Source of the DNA: an uncultured Odoribacter sp.
GTDB lineage: Bacteria > Bacteroidota > Bacteroidia > Bacteroidales > Marinifilaceae
DNA length: 63,731 nucleotides
Assembly: GCA_944321145.1 (NCBI GenBank)
Contig: CALUKF010000012.1
Span: 1 to 63,731 of the forward strand
Direction: 5' to 3'
Shown here: one piece after another, positions 9,885 to 18,619 of the stretch
How the letters are laid out: each line of letters starts with the position of its first letter
Numbering within the stretch: the first letter of the stretch is position 1
Notes under the pieces: model-generated
Database searches by the model: none
The model's input: only the letters and a program-made list of their open reading frames with translations
Told to the model about the DNA's origin: nothing
Program-made: the position numbers and the translations under genes

Positions 9885-10592
9885 ATGAAAAGTAGATTAT
9901 TATATTTGATGATTGTATTGGCATTCTTTTTTTCTTGTGAAGAAAATAAGGATGGGTTTTATGATAATGTAGCTCGGATATATTTCCCAGAAGAAACTGA
10001 TAGCCTTAGTTTTTCTTTTGGTGATAAGATAGCGGAGTATACTCGGCATGTAGTTAATGTTCCGGTTAAAATGATGGGAATAAATGCAACTGAAGAGATG
10101 AGATTTAAAGTTGTTCTGAATACGGAATTATCTACAGCTGAAGAAGGAGTACATTTTGTTGAACTTCAGTCAGAATATCCGTTGCTGGTAGATTCTGTAA
10201 ATGCTTATATCCCGGTAGAATTGATTCGGGATGAATTGTCAGAAGATGAGGTGACTTATAAAATTGTTTTGGATTTGGAAGCAAATACGGATTTCCAATT
10301 GGGCAGCAAAGAAAATTTACGTGCAGTTGTTACTTTCAACAATTATTTGGAGGAACCTTCGTGGTGGATGAATGTTTTTGGATCATATACAGTGAATTAT
10401 CATCGCGGAATGTATCAGCGTTTAATTGCTTATTATGGAGAACCTTTAACGGAAGAATTTGTATTTTCAAATTATTTAAAACTGAATTTGGCTTTCAAAA
10501 GAGAGGTTTATGATTATGCGCAAGAGCATCCAGAGTTGACGCAGGATTGGGAATTTTATCCGGCAGACCAATTGTGGTGGCCATTTGAATAA
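9885..10592 (+). CDS. DUF4843-like lipoprotein
   Basis: A lipoprotein of 235 residues with a signal ending in SC (FFFSCEEN). The sequence pattern (RIYFPEE..., VPVKMMGI, EGVHFVEL, IPVELIRDEL) matches the DUF4843 family found beside SusC/SusD genes in Bacteroidales. Members are presumed surface-exposed accessory binding proteins; no activity is established. ATG 9885 gives the lipoprotein signal. It lies 7 bp after susD and belongs to the same operon. Confidence 0.78.
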   Translation: MKSRLLYLMIVLAFFFSCEENKDGFYDNVARIYFPEETDSLSFSFGDKIAEYTRHVVNVPVKMMGINATEEMRFKVVLNTELSTAEEGVHFVELQSEYPLLVDSVNAYIPVELIRDELSEDEVTYKIVLDLEANTDFQLGSKENLRAVVTFNNYLEEPSWWMNVFGSYTVNYHRGMYQRLIAYYGEPLTEEFVFSNYLKLNLAFKREVYDYAQEHPELTQDWEFYPADQLWWPFE

Positions 10593-10608
10593 TTTAAATT
10601 GAAATGTT

Positions 10609-11964
10609 ATGAGAAACATATATTTTGCTTTGGGTTTGTTGATTGTATTGGCAGGCTCATGTATTGACAATGAGAGTGATTTGGGAACCAATAAAATTTC
10701 TCGAATCAAGTTTAAAATGCAGTTTGATGAAAATGGTTATAGGGCAGACCGGTGGACTGAATTTGCCTTGGATTGTCCTGAAATCATACAGGAAAATGAA
10801 GAAAAACCGCTGACTTATCGTTGGGATATTAATTATAAAACAGTGAGTACAGAAAAGGATTTGCGGTTTATTTGTGATGAATTGACGACTGCGGAGCAGG
10901 GGAGTTTTCCTTGCCGATTGACAGTTAGTAATGAAGACGGTTCTTCTTGGCTGGATTTTCGATTAACGGTAACTTCACCTTATCAGGAAGGTTTATTGAT
11001 TATGAGTAAAGTAGAAGAGGGGAGTATGCTTTCTTTTAAGCGGGAAGATAAAAAAGGGCAGGAATTTCAATTAAATGCTTATAAATTGAATAATCCGGAC
11101 TTTCCGTTAGGTAGTGAACCAAGAGATATTTTGCAATTGAATGAGTTTTTGTATATTGGTACGGAAAATCCAAACCAAATTGTGAAAGTGAATAGTCAGA
11201 CGATGGAAGCAGTTGCTTTGCTTGATTATCCGGGTGAACATCTTGATTTTATGTCTGTTCCTCCTGCTTGGACGTATACAATTTATTGTTTTGATAATGG
11301 TAGGGAAATAGAGTTAGATGCTTCACAGGATGCTTTTATGAATGCTTATCAACAAGCAATAGATGACATTTATCCTGGTGCAGAATTAGCCAATAATGCA
11401 GTAGCTGTTGGGTGGTCAACTGTTGTTTATAATAATACAGATGGTATTTTATTTGATGTCACGTCATTTGAGGAATTTTTTCCAGAAGAATTTCTAGGGA
11501 AAAAGTTGATCGATATGAAATCTTGTAAAGATACAGAAGAATTATTAGTTGTAGTAGAATCTGTTGGGCAAGCACCTGATATCGTGTATTTGAATCCGGG
11601 AAATTCAGTTCATTATTCAACTGTTTCTACAGCCGGTACGGGCATTAGCAACCAAAGCGTATTTGTTGCAAGTCAGCAATATTCTCGTTTGTATTATTCT
11701 GTTGGTAATCAGATTTTTGTTTATGACTACAGTACTAACGGTAATTTCCCTACACAAGCATCTTATACCGTAGGACAATCTGGTGATGTAATCAAGGCAA
11801 TGGTTTTGACGGAAGATGACAGCAAACTTTATGTGGCTTGGGAATCGGCTTCAGGGGATGAATTGAAAGGAAATGCTAAATGTTTTGTACTTATGGGTGA
11901 TGGTGAAGAGTGGGAAGAACATGGTATTGCTGGTGATATAGTAAGGATGATTTATAAATTGTAA
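10609..11964 (+). CDS. PKD-like family lipoprotein
   Basis: A lipoprotein of 451 residues with a lipobox (LAGSC near residue 20). The N-terminal beta-rich PKD-like part has the patterns PEIIQENEEKPLTYRWDI and FPCRLTVSNEDGSSW. The C-terminal part carries propeller-like short strands (LYIGTENPNQIVKVN, DDSKLYVAWESASG). This family accompanies SusC/SusD/DUF4843 genes and is presumed to sit on the outer membrane. The ligand is unknown. The gene follows the previous one by 16 bp. Confidence 0.75.
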   Translation: MRNIYFALGLLIVLAGSCIDNESDLGTNKISRIKFKMQFDENGYRADRWTEFALDCPEIIQENEEKPLTYRWDINYKTVSTEKDLRFICDELTTAEQGSFPCRLTVSNEDGSSWLDFRLTVTSPYQEGLLIMSKVEEGSMLSFKREDKKGQEFQLNAYKLNNPDFPLGSEPRDILQLNEFLYIGTENPNQIVKVNSQTMEAVALLDYPGEHLDFMSVPPAWTYTIYCFDNGREIELDASQDAFMNAYQQAIDDIYPGAELANNAVAVGWSTVVYNNTDGILFDVTSFEEFFPEEFLGKKLIDMKSCKDTEELLVVVESVGQAPDIVYLNPGNSVHYSTVSTAGTGISNQSVFVASQQYSRLYYSVGNQIFVYDYSTNGNFPTQASYTVGQSGDVIKAMVLTEDDSKLYVAWESASGDELKGNAKCFVLMGDGEEWEEHGIAGDIVRMIYKL

Positions 11965-11969
11965 TATGG

Positions 11970-11997
11970 CTATAGCCCGGAAATTTCCGGGCTATAG
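11970..11997 (+). terminator. 28-bp perfect palindrome between the PKD-like and TlpA-like genes
   Basis: A fully symmetrical 14+14-bp sequence (arms CTATAGCCCGGAAA and TTTCCGGGCTATAG) starts six bases after the stop codon. It would fold into a strong hairpin. There is no long U-run, so it may attenuate transcription or protect the 3' end of the upstream message rather than stop it fully. Confidence 0.55.
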
Positions 11998-12020
11998 TAT
12001 TATAAATACTTTATTATCTT

Positions 12021-13088
12021 ATGCGTATATTGTTTTGTATTTTAATGTTAGGGATACTTTTTTCTTGTGGCAACCATTTTCAGCTTGATGGAAAATTGGA
12101 TAATCTTGTGGGCAAAGTAGTCGTTTTGTCTGCTTTAGGACAAGAAGAGGTGCCATTATTGAGTGCATCTATTCAGAAGGATGGGAAATTTGTATTGAAA
12201 GGTAAAATAGCCAAGTCAGGCTTTTGTCGACTTAATATTCCGGGAAGTGATTGCAATGTCTTGTTTTATGCAGAAAATGCTTTTTATCAATTGGAAAAGC
12301 AGAAAGGACACTATGTCATTTCTTCGCTAGATACTATTACTATGCAACATCATTTTTTGAAGTATTTAGAAGAAAATGCGGTTTGGCAAGATGTCTACAA
12401 CCACCTCTGCCTTGGCTATGACACGATTTCCGATATTCACCGCAAGGCTGACCGGAGTGCACAATTAGCACAGAAGTTTGAGGAGTGGAATGCTTTCCGT
12501 TTGCAGTCTATTCGTTCGTTCGCCGGGACAGAAATAGCGCAGTATATTATTTCCCAAGAGCTTTATTTTTATGAGAATGACTATAAATTTTTTACCAAAG
12601 CCATCCAAGCGTTGGGTGATACCGTGCCGGATAGCCCCATGAAAACTGCGATTTTTTCTGCTTATGAGAAATTGAAAGCCAGACAATTGACTGGAAAAGC
12701 ACCGGATTTTACCCTCCTGGACAAGACAGGCAAATCGGTTTCCCTTTCCGATTTTCGGGGCAAATATGTGCTTTTGGACTTCTGGGCATCGTGGTGTGCC
12801 CCTTGTCGCGAGAAGAACCGTGCTTTGAACGAGAAGTACGCCCAATGGAAAGCCCGTGGTTTGGAAATTATTTCCATATCTTTGGACGACAACAAACAGG
12901 CTTGGCTGAAAGCCGTTGAAGAAGATAAAATCCAATGGATTCAGTTGGCAGACCTTGCCGGCTTCAAGGGCAGTCGCGTCGCTCGCGACTATAAAATTTC
13001 CCAAGTCCCCACAGTTTACCTCATTGACCCGCAAGGCGAAATCCTCTGCACAAACCCAACTGAAGAGGAACTTTTGAATCTTCCTTAA
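12021..13088 (+). CDS. TlpA/ResA-like thioredoxin-family lipoprotein with DUF4369-like N-terminus
   Basis: A protein of 355 residues with a short lipoprotein signal (FSCGNHF). Its N-terminal half resembles DUF4369 (GKLDNLVGKVVVLSAL ... KDGKFVLKGKI). The C-terminal AhpC/TSA-thioredoxin domain starts near residue 222 (GKAPDFTLLDKTGKSVSLSDF) and carries the CxxC active site in the WASWCAPC motif. It is predicted to be a periplasmic thiol-disulfide oxidoreductase. Such genes commonly end SusC/D-DUF4843-PKD loci in Bacteroidales. Confidence 0.88.
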   Translation: MRILFCILMLGILFSCGNHFQLDGKLDNLVGKVVVLSALGQEEVPLLSASIQKDGKFVLKGKIAKSGFCRLNIPGSDCNVLFYAENAFYQLEKQKGHYVISSLDTITMQHHFLKYLEENAVWQDVYNHLCLGYDTISDIHRKADRSAQLAQKFEEWNAFRLQSIRSFAGTEIAQYIISQELYFYENDYKFFTKAIQALGDTVPDSPMKTAIFSAYEKLKARQLTGKAPDFTLLDKTGKSVSLSDFRGKYVLLDFWASWCAPCREKNRALNEKYAQWKARGLEIISISLDDNKQAWLKAVEEDKIQWIQLADLAGFKGSRVARDYKISQVPTVYLIDPQGEILCTNPTEEELLNLP

Positions 13089-13132
13089 GTTAGGGTAGAG
13101 AATATAGTTTTCTTATTTCTTGGAAAAATATT

Positions 13133-13162
13133 TTGTTTTTCGAAATATCGCATATATATTTG
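13133..13162 (+). promoter_or_regulatory. Promoter of the toxin-antitoxin pair
   Basis: TTG 13133-13135 and TATATTTG 13155-13162 are separated by 19 nt, which fits the Bacteroidota -33/-7 consensus. The toxin ATG follows 18 nt after the -7 box. Confidence 0.6.
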
Positions 13163-13180
13163 CCCTAAACAAAGAAAGTA

Positions 13181-13474
13181 ATGAGAATAATTGCATGCAG
13201 CAGAATTATTGACTATTACACAGCTCATCCTGATGCAAAAATAGCACTGGAGGATTGGTATCAAAAGGTACGCAAGTCAGAGTGGACTTGTTTTGCTGAT
13301 ATAAAACAAATGTTTCGGAGCGTAGATAGTGTAGGCAATCAGCATTATGTTTTTAATATCAAGGGAAACAATTACCGATTGATTGTAGTCATTAAATTTA
13401 TGATTAAGACGGTACTTATACGTTTTATTGGAACGCATGCAGAATATGATTTAATAGATGCTAAAACGATATGA
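13181..13474 (+). CDS. higB: HigB-type mRNA-interferase toxin
   Basis: A RelE/HigB-superfamily toxin of 97 residues. The family core is present: an N-terminal helix region (DYYTAHPDAKIALEDWYQ), WTCFADIKQMFRSVDSVGN, the strand NIKGNNYRLIVVIKF, and the C-terminal IRFIGTHAEYD. HigB enzymes cleave translated mRNA on the ribosome. The stop overlaps the start of the HTH antitoxin gene (ATGA at 13471-13474). The toxin-first order is characteristic of HigBA. Confidence 0.9.
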   Translation: MRIIACSRIIDYYTAHPDAKIALEDWYQKVRKSEWTCFADIKQMFRSVDSVGNQHYVFNIKGNNYRLIVVIKFMIKTVLIRFIGTHAEYDLIDAKTI

Positions 13475-13845
13475 TGATTATGGCAATGATTCAAAATGAA
13501 ACGGCTTATCGGGCAGTGATGGAACGGATTGAAGAATTGCTGCCATTGGTGGGTGATGAGACTCCAGTGGATGATAAGAATCTGATAGAATTGGATTTGC
13601 TTTCCGGCTTGGTGTCGGATTACGAGGATGAGCATTATCCGATTGCAAAGCCTTCCTTAGTAGAGATGATGAAATTACGAATGTATGAGATGGGGTTAAA
13701 TCAGACGCAACTATCAGAACTTTTAGGCATTAGCTCTTCAAGAGTGAGTGCCTACCTGAAAGGGCATTATGAGCCTACGCTTAAAATTGCCCGTGAAATC
13801 AGCCGGAAACTTCACATTGATGCTGATGTTGTCTTGGGGGTGTAA
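13471..13845 (+). CDS. higA: HigA-type antitoxin with C-terminal HTH
   Basis: A protein of 124 residues. The N-terminal part (AVMERIEELLPLV) resembles the toxin-binding region of HigA proteins, and the C-terminal XRE-type helix-turn-helix is clear (LNQTQLSELLGISSSRVSAYLKG). It is expected to neutralise the upstream toxin and repress the shared promoter. ATG 13471 overlaps the toxin stop by four bases; ATG 13483 is a possible alternative. The 250 bp that follow hold no convincing gene. Confidence 0.9.
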   Translation: MMIMAMIQNETAYRAVMERIEELLPLVGDETPVDDKNLIELDLLSGLVSDYEDEHYPIAKPSLVEMMKLRMYEMGLNQTQLSELLGISSSRVSAYLKGHYEPTLKIAREISRKLHIDADVVLGV

Positions 13846-14036
13846 GAGATAACATTATGGTTTCTCTTGCTTTGTCGTATTGCCCGTCTTTCCGCTATGT
13901 TTATTTAACGTCGGCTGATGTTTCTACAGCATGCTCAATGATGTGGTTGAAGTAGCGGAAGCGATTTGCCGTTTCTACAATGACGTATCTTCTGATACCA
14001 GCAAGTCCACGCCGCCCCCTCTTGCCTAAAAAACAA

Positions 14037-14071
14037 AAAATCCGCATCCCCTTTTAGAGAATGCGGATTTT
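14037..14071 (-). terminator. Rho-independent terminator of dnaK
   Basis: An 11-bp stem (AAAATCCGCAT with ATGCGGATTTT) around a 13-nt loop. In the dnaK reading direction it is followed by a T-rich run. It starts 22 bp after the dnaK stop codon. Confidence 0.8.
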
Positions 14072-14092
14072 CTTATCCACAATGTTCTATCA

Positions 14093-16006
14093 TTATTTCA
14101 CCTCCTCAAAGTCCACGTCAGTCACTTCCTGGTCTTTGCCGTTCTGTTGTCCGGCATTCGGATTTGCCTGTTGGCTTTGTTGTGCGCCGCCTTGCTGCTG
14201 TTGGGCTTGGGCGTTGTACATCTCTTGGGAGGCAGCCTGGAATACGCTGTTCAACCGGTCGATGGCGCTGTTGATGCGGGCAACGTCCTGAGCCTTGTGT
14301 GCATCCTTCAGTTCTTGGAGTGCAGACTCAATCTGCCCTTTCTTGTCAGCCGGCAACTTGTCTCCGAATTCCTTCAACTGTTTCTCCGTCTGGAAAATCA
14401 TGGAGTCAGCCTTGTTGATGGTATCCACGCGTTCCTTTTCTGCTTGGTCGGCGGCAGCGTTGGCAGCAGCTTCGTCCTTCATCCGTTTGATTTCAGCCTC
14501 TGACAAACCGGAGGATGCTTCGATGCGGATGGATTGCTCTTTGCCCGTAGCCTTATCCTTGGCGGATACGTTCAGGATACCGTTGGCGTCGATGTCGAAT
14601 GTCACTTCAATCTGAGGTACGCCACGCGGGGCTGGCGGAATGCTGTCCAAATGGAACCGTCCGATGGTCTTATTGTCCCGTGCCATAGGACGCTCGCCCT
14701 GCAGGATGTGGATTTCCACTGAAGGCTGGTTATCGGCAGCCGTGGAGAATACCTCTGACTTCTTCGTCGGGATAGTCGTGTTGGCATCAATCAATTTCGT
14801 CATCACTCCGCCGAGGGTTTCAATACCCAGAGACAGCGGCGTCACATCCAGCAACAGCACGTCTTTCACTTCTCCCGTCAATACACCGCCTTGGATGGCA
14901 GCACCTACTGCAACGACTTCGTCCGGGTTCACGCCCTTTGAAGGCACTTTGCCGAAGAACTCCTGTACTTTTTGCTGTACAGCCGGGATACGGGTAGAAC
15001 CGCCCACCAGAATCACCTCGTTGATGTCCGATGCCTTCAAACCTGCATCTGCCAAAGCCTTCCGGCAAGGCTCGATGGTTGCTTGAATCAAGTCGTCGCA
15101 CAACTGCTCAAACTGTGCCCTCGTCAGCGTCCGTACCAAGTGTTTCGGAATACCGTTGACCGGGAAAATATACGGCAGGTTGATTTCCGTGGAGGTAGAA
15201 CTTGAAAGCTCGATTTTAGCCTTCTCTGCAGCCTCTTTCAGACGTTGGTGAGCCATCGGGTCTTTCCGGATGTCCACGCCCTCGTCTTTCTGGAATTCAT
15301 CTGCCAGCCAGTTGATAATCTTGTCATCAAAATCATCGCCGCCGAGGTGCGTATCGCCGTTCGTAGATTTCACTTCGAACACGCCGTCGCCCAATTCCAA
15401 GATGGAGATATCGAACGTACCGCCACCCAAGTCAAACACGGCAATCTTCTGGTCTTGCGCTTTCTTGTCCAAACCGTATGCCAAAGCGGCAGCCGTCGGC
15501 TCGTTGATGATACGCTTAACGGTCAAACCTGCGATTTCGCCTGCCTCTTTCGTAGCTTGGCGCTGGGAGTCATTGAAATAAGCCGGCACTGTGATAACAG
15601 CCTCCGTCACTTCCTGACCCAGATAATCCTCTGCCGTCTTCTTCATCTTCTGGAGCACCATGGCAGAAATCTCCTGCGGAGAATATTGCCGGTTGTCAAT
15701 CACAACCCTCGGCGTATTGTTGTCGCCCCTTACCACTTGGTAAGGCACTCTCTGAATTTCATTTCCCACCTGGTCGTATGTTTCACCCATAAACCGCTTG
15801 ATGGAATAAATGGTCTTGTGCGGATTCGTAATAGCCTGACGCTTAGCAGGGTCTCCCACTTTGCGTTCTCCATTTTCCACAAAAGCCACGATAGACGGAG
15901 TCGTCCGCCGCCCTTCGCTATTGGGTATCACTACCGGTTCGTTGCCTTCCATTACGGCAACACATGAGTTGGTAGTTCCTAAGTCAATTCCTATAATCTT
16001 TCCCAT
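14093..16006 (-). CDS. dnaK: Chaperone DnaK (Hsp70)
   Basis: A full-length Hsp70 of 637 residues. The N-terminal ATPase domain has the phosphate loops [13 protein letters not shown] and [14 protein letters not shown] and the [12 protein letters not shown] motif. The substrate-binding domain ([20 protein letters not shown]) and helical lid follow, then a Gln/Gly-rich tail ending in DVDFEEVK. It folds nascent and stress-damaged proteins with DnaJ and GrpE, which are not in this window. It is monocistronic, with a terminator downstream and a sigma-54-like promoter upstream. Confidence 0.98.
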   Translation of the reverse strand: MGKIIGIDLGTTNSCVAVMEGNEPVVIPNSEGRRTTPSIVAFVENGERKVGDPAKRQAITNPHKTIYSIKRFMGETYDQVGNEIQRVPYQVVRGDNNTPRVVIDNRQYSPQEISAMVLQKMKKTAEDYLGQEVTEAVITVPAYFNDSQRQATKEAGEIAGLTVKRIINEPTAAALAYGLDKKAQDQKIAVFDLGGGTFDISILELGDGVFEVKSTNGDTHLGGDDFDDKIINWLADEFQKDEGVDIRKDPMAHQRLKEAAEKAKIELSSSTSTEINLPYIFPVNGIPKHLVRTLTRAQFEQLCDDLIQATIEPCRKALADAGLKASDINEVILVGGSTRIPAVQQKVQEFFGKVPSKGVNPDEVVAVGAAIQGGVLTGEVKDVLLLDVTPLSLGIETLGGVMTKLIDANTTIPTKKSEVFSTAADNQPSVEIHILQGERPMARDNKTIGRFHLDSIPPAPRGVPQIEVTFDIDANGILNVSAKDKATGKEQSIRIEASSGLSEAEIKRMKDEAAANAAADQAEKERVDTINKADSMIFQTEKQLKEFGDKLPADKKGQIESALQELKDAHKAQDVARINSAIDRLNSVFQAASQEMYNAQAQQQQGGAQQSQQANPNAGQQNGKDQEVTDVDFEEVK

Positions 16007-16460
16007 AATTGATATATTTTTATTTGTTATTACTCATTTTACCTATGTCTTCGCCTTGCGGCTCAAACACGCTTTACTTTTATCAAATGGCGTGCCAGCC
16101 GCGAAACGGCAGATTTTTCCGTAAAAATGGCGCATTCCCACCTTCGTTCCCCCTTCCGCCTGTCACATAAACTGCCAGAACGGCAGGATTATCTTTCCCC
16201 TGCGGCATAAAAATCCTTCGTCGCATGCCTCTTGGGGACATCCGCCTTCTTTTCCCTTTTCGGCTGCCGGTTGTGGTTTGCCCATCAAATCTTCCCCAAT
16301 CTTTCCCAGAATGCCGCCGGATAACAGGCAACATTTATTTGAAAATGTAGTTTTATATCGTCTTCATATTATTTCCGTTTGTATCAATAGGTGCTCTGTA
16401 CATGCTCCGAAGATGCTCCGAAGGTGCTCGCTGTATATTATTGATAGATTTGTATTTACA
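16007..16460. other. Intergenic region between dnaK and the araC-like gene
   Basis: A 454-bp gap with no convincing gene. A short minus-strand frame at 16083-16334 has a composition unlike a real protein. The region holds the sigma-54-like dnaK promoter (16083-16097), the CTGCC/GGCAG inverted repeat (16172-16186), and a small cluster of direct repeats of TGCTCCGAAG near 16395-16430, just beyond the end of the araC-like gene. Confidence 0.5.
16083..16097 (-). promoter_or_regulatory. Sigma-54-like promoter of dnaK
   Basis: Read on the minus strand this is TGGCACGCCATTTGA. It matches the sigma-54 consensus TGGCACG-N4-TTGCW except at one base of the -12 element. It would start transcription about 65 nt before the dnaK ATG. 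A 15-bp inverted repeat (CTGCC-N5-GGCAG, 16172-16186) lies about 75-90 bp upstream, in the range of an enhancer-binding-protein site. Confidence 0.55.
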
Positions 16461-17318
16461 TCATTGTTTGACTTTGATGTCATCAGGATGTATTTGCCTG
16501 TACTTCAAGGGAGGCATTCCATAAGCCTTTTGGAAAGATTTGACGAGGTGGCAGGAGTCTGTATATCCCATCTTATAGGCAATTTCTTTTACCGTCATTT
16601 GGCTGTTTAACAGCAGGTTCTCCACCATTTTTAATCTATTCCTTGAAATATATTGCTGCAAGGTTTCTTGAAAGTTGCGTTTGAAATAGCATCCTATATA
16701 GCTGGGCGAAAGATTGAATGTTTTGCCCAGGATTTCCGTGCTCAATAATTCCGGTTGGTGTATGTGCTGTTGGATATATTGCAGCATGTACATGGAAGTG
16801 TTTGTTTCTTTCGTCGTGAAATCCTTGACGCCTGCGTTGTGGGCAATGTTCCGTGCCACTATCACAAGGATGCTGTTAAGCCATTGTTGTTGCAGGTAAT
16901 TAGAGCCTTCCTGTTTGCAATCTTCTTCGCTTTTTATGAAGTCGAAAAGGCTGGAAACCATGTTTTTATCCTGTTCGTTCAACAAGATTTCCGCCTGTCG
17001 GCTTGGAGAGCGGAATACTTCTGCAATGTATTTTCCGATGTAGTCCTCTACGTAGTGAATGACAAAACGAATAAAAATATATTCGCTATGTGTTTCTATT
17101 GTGAAACAATGGGTTGTTTCGGGAGGAATCAGAAATAATGAATTTTCATGATATGAGATGTCCTGCACTTTATATCCGGATTCCTTGGCATAGAATTGCC
17201 CGGTTCCCGTTTTTACATAAACCATTTCAAAGAATGAATGTTGGTGTTCAGCAATCGGGAATATTTCATGATTGCGAATCAATATTTCCACCGGTTGGTA
17301 TAGGTTTTCTTTCCACAT
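16461..17318 (-). CDS. AraC-family transcriptional regulator
   Basis: A protein of 285 residues with an N-terminal cupin-like sensing domain (HQHSFFEMVYVKTGTGQFY, LFLIPPETTHCF) and a C-terminal pair of AraC helix-turn-helices (LGKTFNLSPSYIGCYFKRNF and VKEIAYKMGYTDSCHLVKSFQKAYG). ATG 17318 (MWKENLYQP) is preferred over an upstream ATG because it leaves the promoter region free. The gene is divergent from the EamA transporter, which it probably regulates. Two similar inverted repeats lie in the shared intergenic region. Confidence 0.9.
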   Translation of the reverse strand: MWKENLYQPVEILIRNHEIFPIAEHQHSFFEMVYVKTGTGQFYAKESGYKVQDISYHENSLFLIPPETTHCFTIETHSEYIFIRFVIHYVEDYIGKYIAEVFRSPSRQAEILLNEQDKNMVSSLFDFIKSEEDCKQEGSNYLQQQWLNSILVIVARNIAHNAGVKDFTTKETNTSMYMLQYIQQHIHQPELLSTEILGKTFNLSPSYIGCYFKRNFQETLQQYISRNRLKMVENLLLNSQMTVKEIAYKMGYTDSCHLVKSFQKAYGMPPLKYRQIHPDDIKVKQ

Positions 17319-17328
17319 GATAGAATGA

Positions 17329-17422
17329 TACAATATTGTATGGCAAATATACAATAAAGTACTGTTTTAACCACTTTATATTTGCAGAAATTTTTAAAAG
17401 AATAAAGCGTACAAAAATTGTA
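17329..17422. promoter_or_regulatory. Divergent promoters and paired TACAA/TTGTA operators
   Basis: TACAATATTGTA (17329-17340) and TACAAAAATTGTA (17410-17422) share the same half-sites and sit next to the two start codons. Between them are a minus-strand TATATTTG box (17344-17351) for the regulator and a plus-strand TATATTTG box (17377-17384) for the transporter. This layout suggests that the AraC-like protein controls both genes. Confidence 0.5.
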
Positions 17423-17425
17423 TAG

Positions 17426-18391
17426 ATGGTTATGAATTATGATTGGAAAGGTCATGCCTCCATGTTCGGGGCAAATGCCATGTGGGGATTCATGTCGCCG
17501 CTTTCTAAGATGGTTTTGGCAGGAGGTGCGGTAACTCCTTTGGTGATAACGGATTTGCGTATTGCCGGAGCGATGGTGTTATTCTGGATTGCCTCGTTGT
17601 TCCAAAAGCCTGAGCATGTGAATCATAAAGACTTGGTCAGTTTGTTTTTCGCTTCGCTCTTTGCCATTGTATTTAACCAGGGGTGTTTCATTTTCGGGGT
17701 TAGCCTGACTTCGCCGGGCGACGCTTCCATTATTACAACCAGCATGCCGCTTTGGGCTATGGTGCTGGCTGCGTTTATTTTGAAAGAACCTATCACCGGG
17801 AGAAAGGTGTTGGGCATTGCATTCGGAGCGGGAGGTGCATTGTTGCTTATCTTGGGAAGCGGGACAAACGCTGCCCCGTCGCTGGTAAATGCGAATACGG
17901 CAATATGGGGAGATTTGTTGGTCTTGTTTGCCCAATTGTGTTATGCCTTTTACATCGTGTTTTACAAGGATTTTGTGAATAAGTATTCATTTGTAACCAT
18001 TATGAAATGGATGTTCACTTATTCTTTTATCTGCACGCTTCCTTTTTCAGCAAGTGATTTGATGAACGCCCGTTGGAGTGATTTGCAGCCGGCAGAAATC
18101 GGCGGGCTGCTGTTTATTGTGGCAGGAGCCACTTTTGTCAGTTATATGCTTGTTGTTATCGGGCAAAAGAGGCTTCGCCCTACTGTGGCGGGAATGTATA
18201 ATTATATTCAGCCGCTTGTGGCTTGTGTCGTAGCGATATGTTTGGGGTTGGATTCTTTCAATGTTATAAAAGCGGTAGCCGTATTTCTTATTTTTGGCGG
18301 TGTTTATTTTGTTACTTCCAGCCGCAGCCGTGCAGATTTGGAGAAATGCAAGGGGCGCGCAATGAACGAATCTTTTCAATCGAAGTCTTGA
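17426..18391 (+). CDS. EamA/DMT-family transporter
   Basis: An inner-membrane protein of 321 residues with about ten hydrophobic helices in two EamA repeats (ANAMWGFMSPLSKMVLAGG and GDLLVLFAQLCYAFYIVFYKDF). The family motif FNQGCFIFGVSLTSPGDASIITTSMP is present. DMT transporters export metabolites such as amino acids or nucleosides; the substrate is not predictable here. It is divergent from an AraC-type regulator, and a strong hairpin follows. Confidence 0.9.
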   Translation: MVMNYDWKGHASMFGANAMWGFMSPLSKMVLAGGAVTPLVITDLRIAGAMVLFWIASLFQKPEHVNHKDLVSLFFASLFAIVFNQGCFIFGVSLTSPGDASIITTSMPLWAMVLAAFILKEPITGRKVLGIAFGAGGALLLILGSGTNAAPSLVNANTAIWGDLLVLFAQLCYAFYIVFYKDFVNKYSFVTIMKWMFTYSFICTLPFSASDLMNARWSDLQPAEIGGLLFIVAGATFVSYMLVVIGQKRLRPTVAGMYNYIQPLVACVVAICLGLDSFNVIKAVAVFLIFGGVYFVTSSRSRADLEKCKGRAMNESFQSKS

Positions 18392-18412
18392 TTTCCATTT
18401 GTTTATATGCTA

Positions 18413-18446
18413 AAAGTCCCACAAATTTAGTGATTTGTGGGACTTT
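18413..18446. terminator. Terminator hairpin between the transporter gene and tRNA-Ser
   Basis: A 14-bp perfect stem (AAAGTCCCACAAAT with ATTTGTGGGACTTT) around a 6-nt loop. A/T tracts at the stem ends would let it work for both the plus-strand transporter gene and the minus-strand tRNA. Confidence 0.7.
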
Positions 18447-18473
18447 GTATCCGGTTTGTCCGGTTGTTTCCTG

Positions 18474-18558
18474 CGGAGAGAGAGGGATTCGAACCCCCGG
18501 AAGCTCTCACTTCAACGGTTTTCAAGACCGCCGCGATCGACCACTCTGCCATCTCTCC
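18474..18558 (-). tRNA. tRNA-Ser (anticodon TGA)
   Basis: On the minus strand the sequence folds with acceptor arms GGAGAGA/TCTCTCC, the anticodon loop CTTGAAA (anticodon TGA), a long variable arm typical of serine tRNAs, and the T-arm GGTTCGAATCC. The discriminator base is G. CCA is not encoded. Confidence 0.93.
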
Positions 18559-18619
18559 ATTGCGGGTGCAAAGATACCTCTTTTTTGGGAACTGCAAAAG
18601 AAAACGGTAATTTTTTCGT

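Noticed and set aside
13846-14036. Possible gene remnant between higA and the dnaK terminator
   Set aside because: A minus-strand stretch of about 40 codons reads like the tail of a protein but has no start or recognisable family. It may be a dispersed repeat; not enough to call.
16083-16334. Minus-strand frame of 83 codons between dnaK and the araC-like gene
   Set aside because: The composition is Arg/Gly-rich and not protein-like, and it overlaps the sigma-54-like dnaK promoter.
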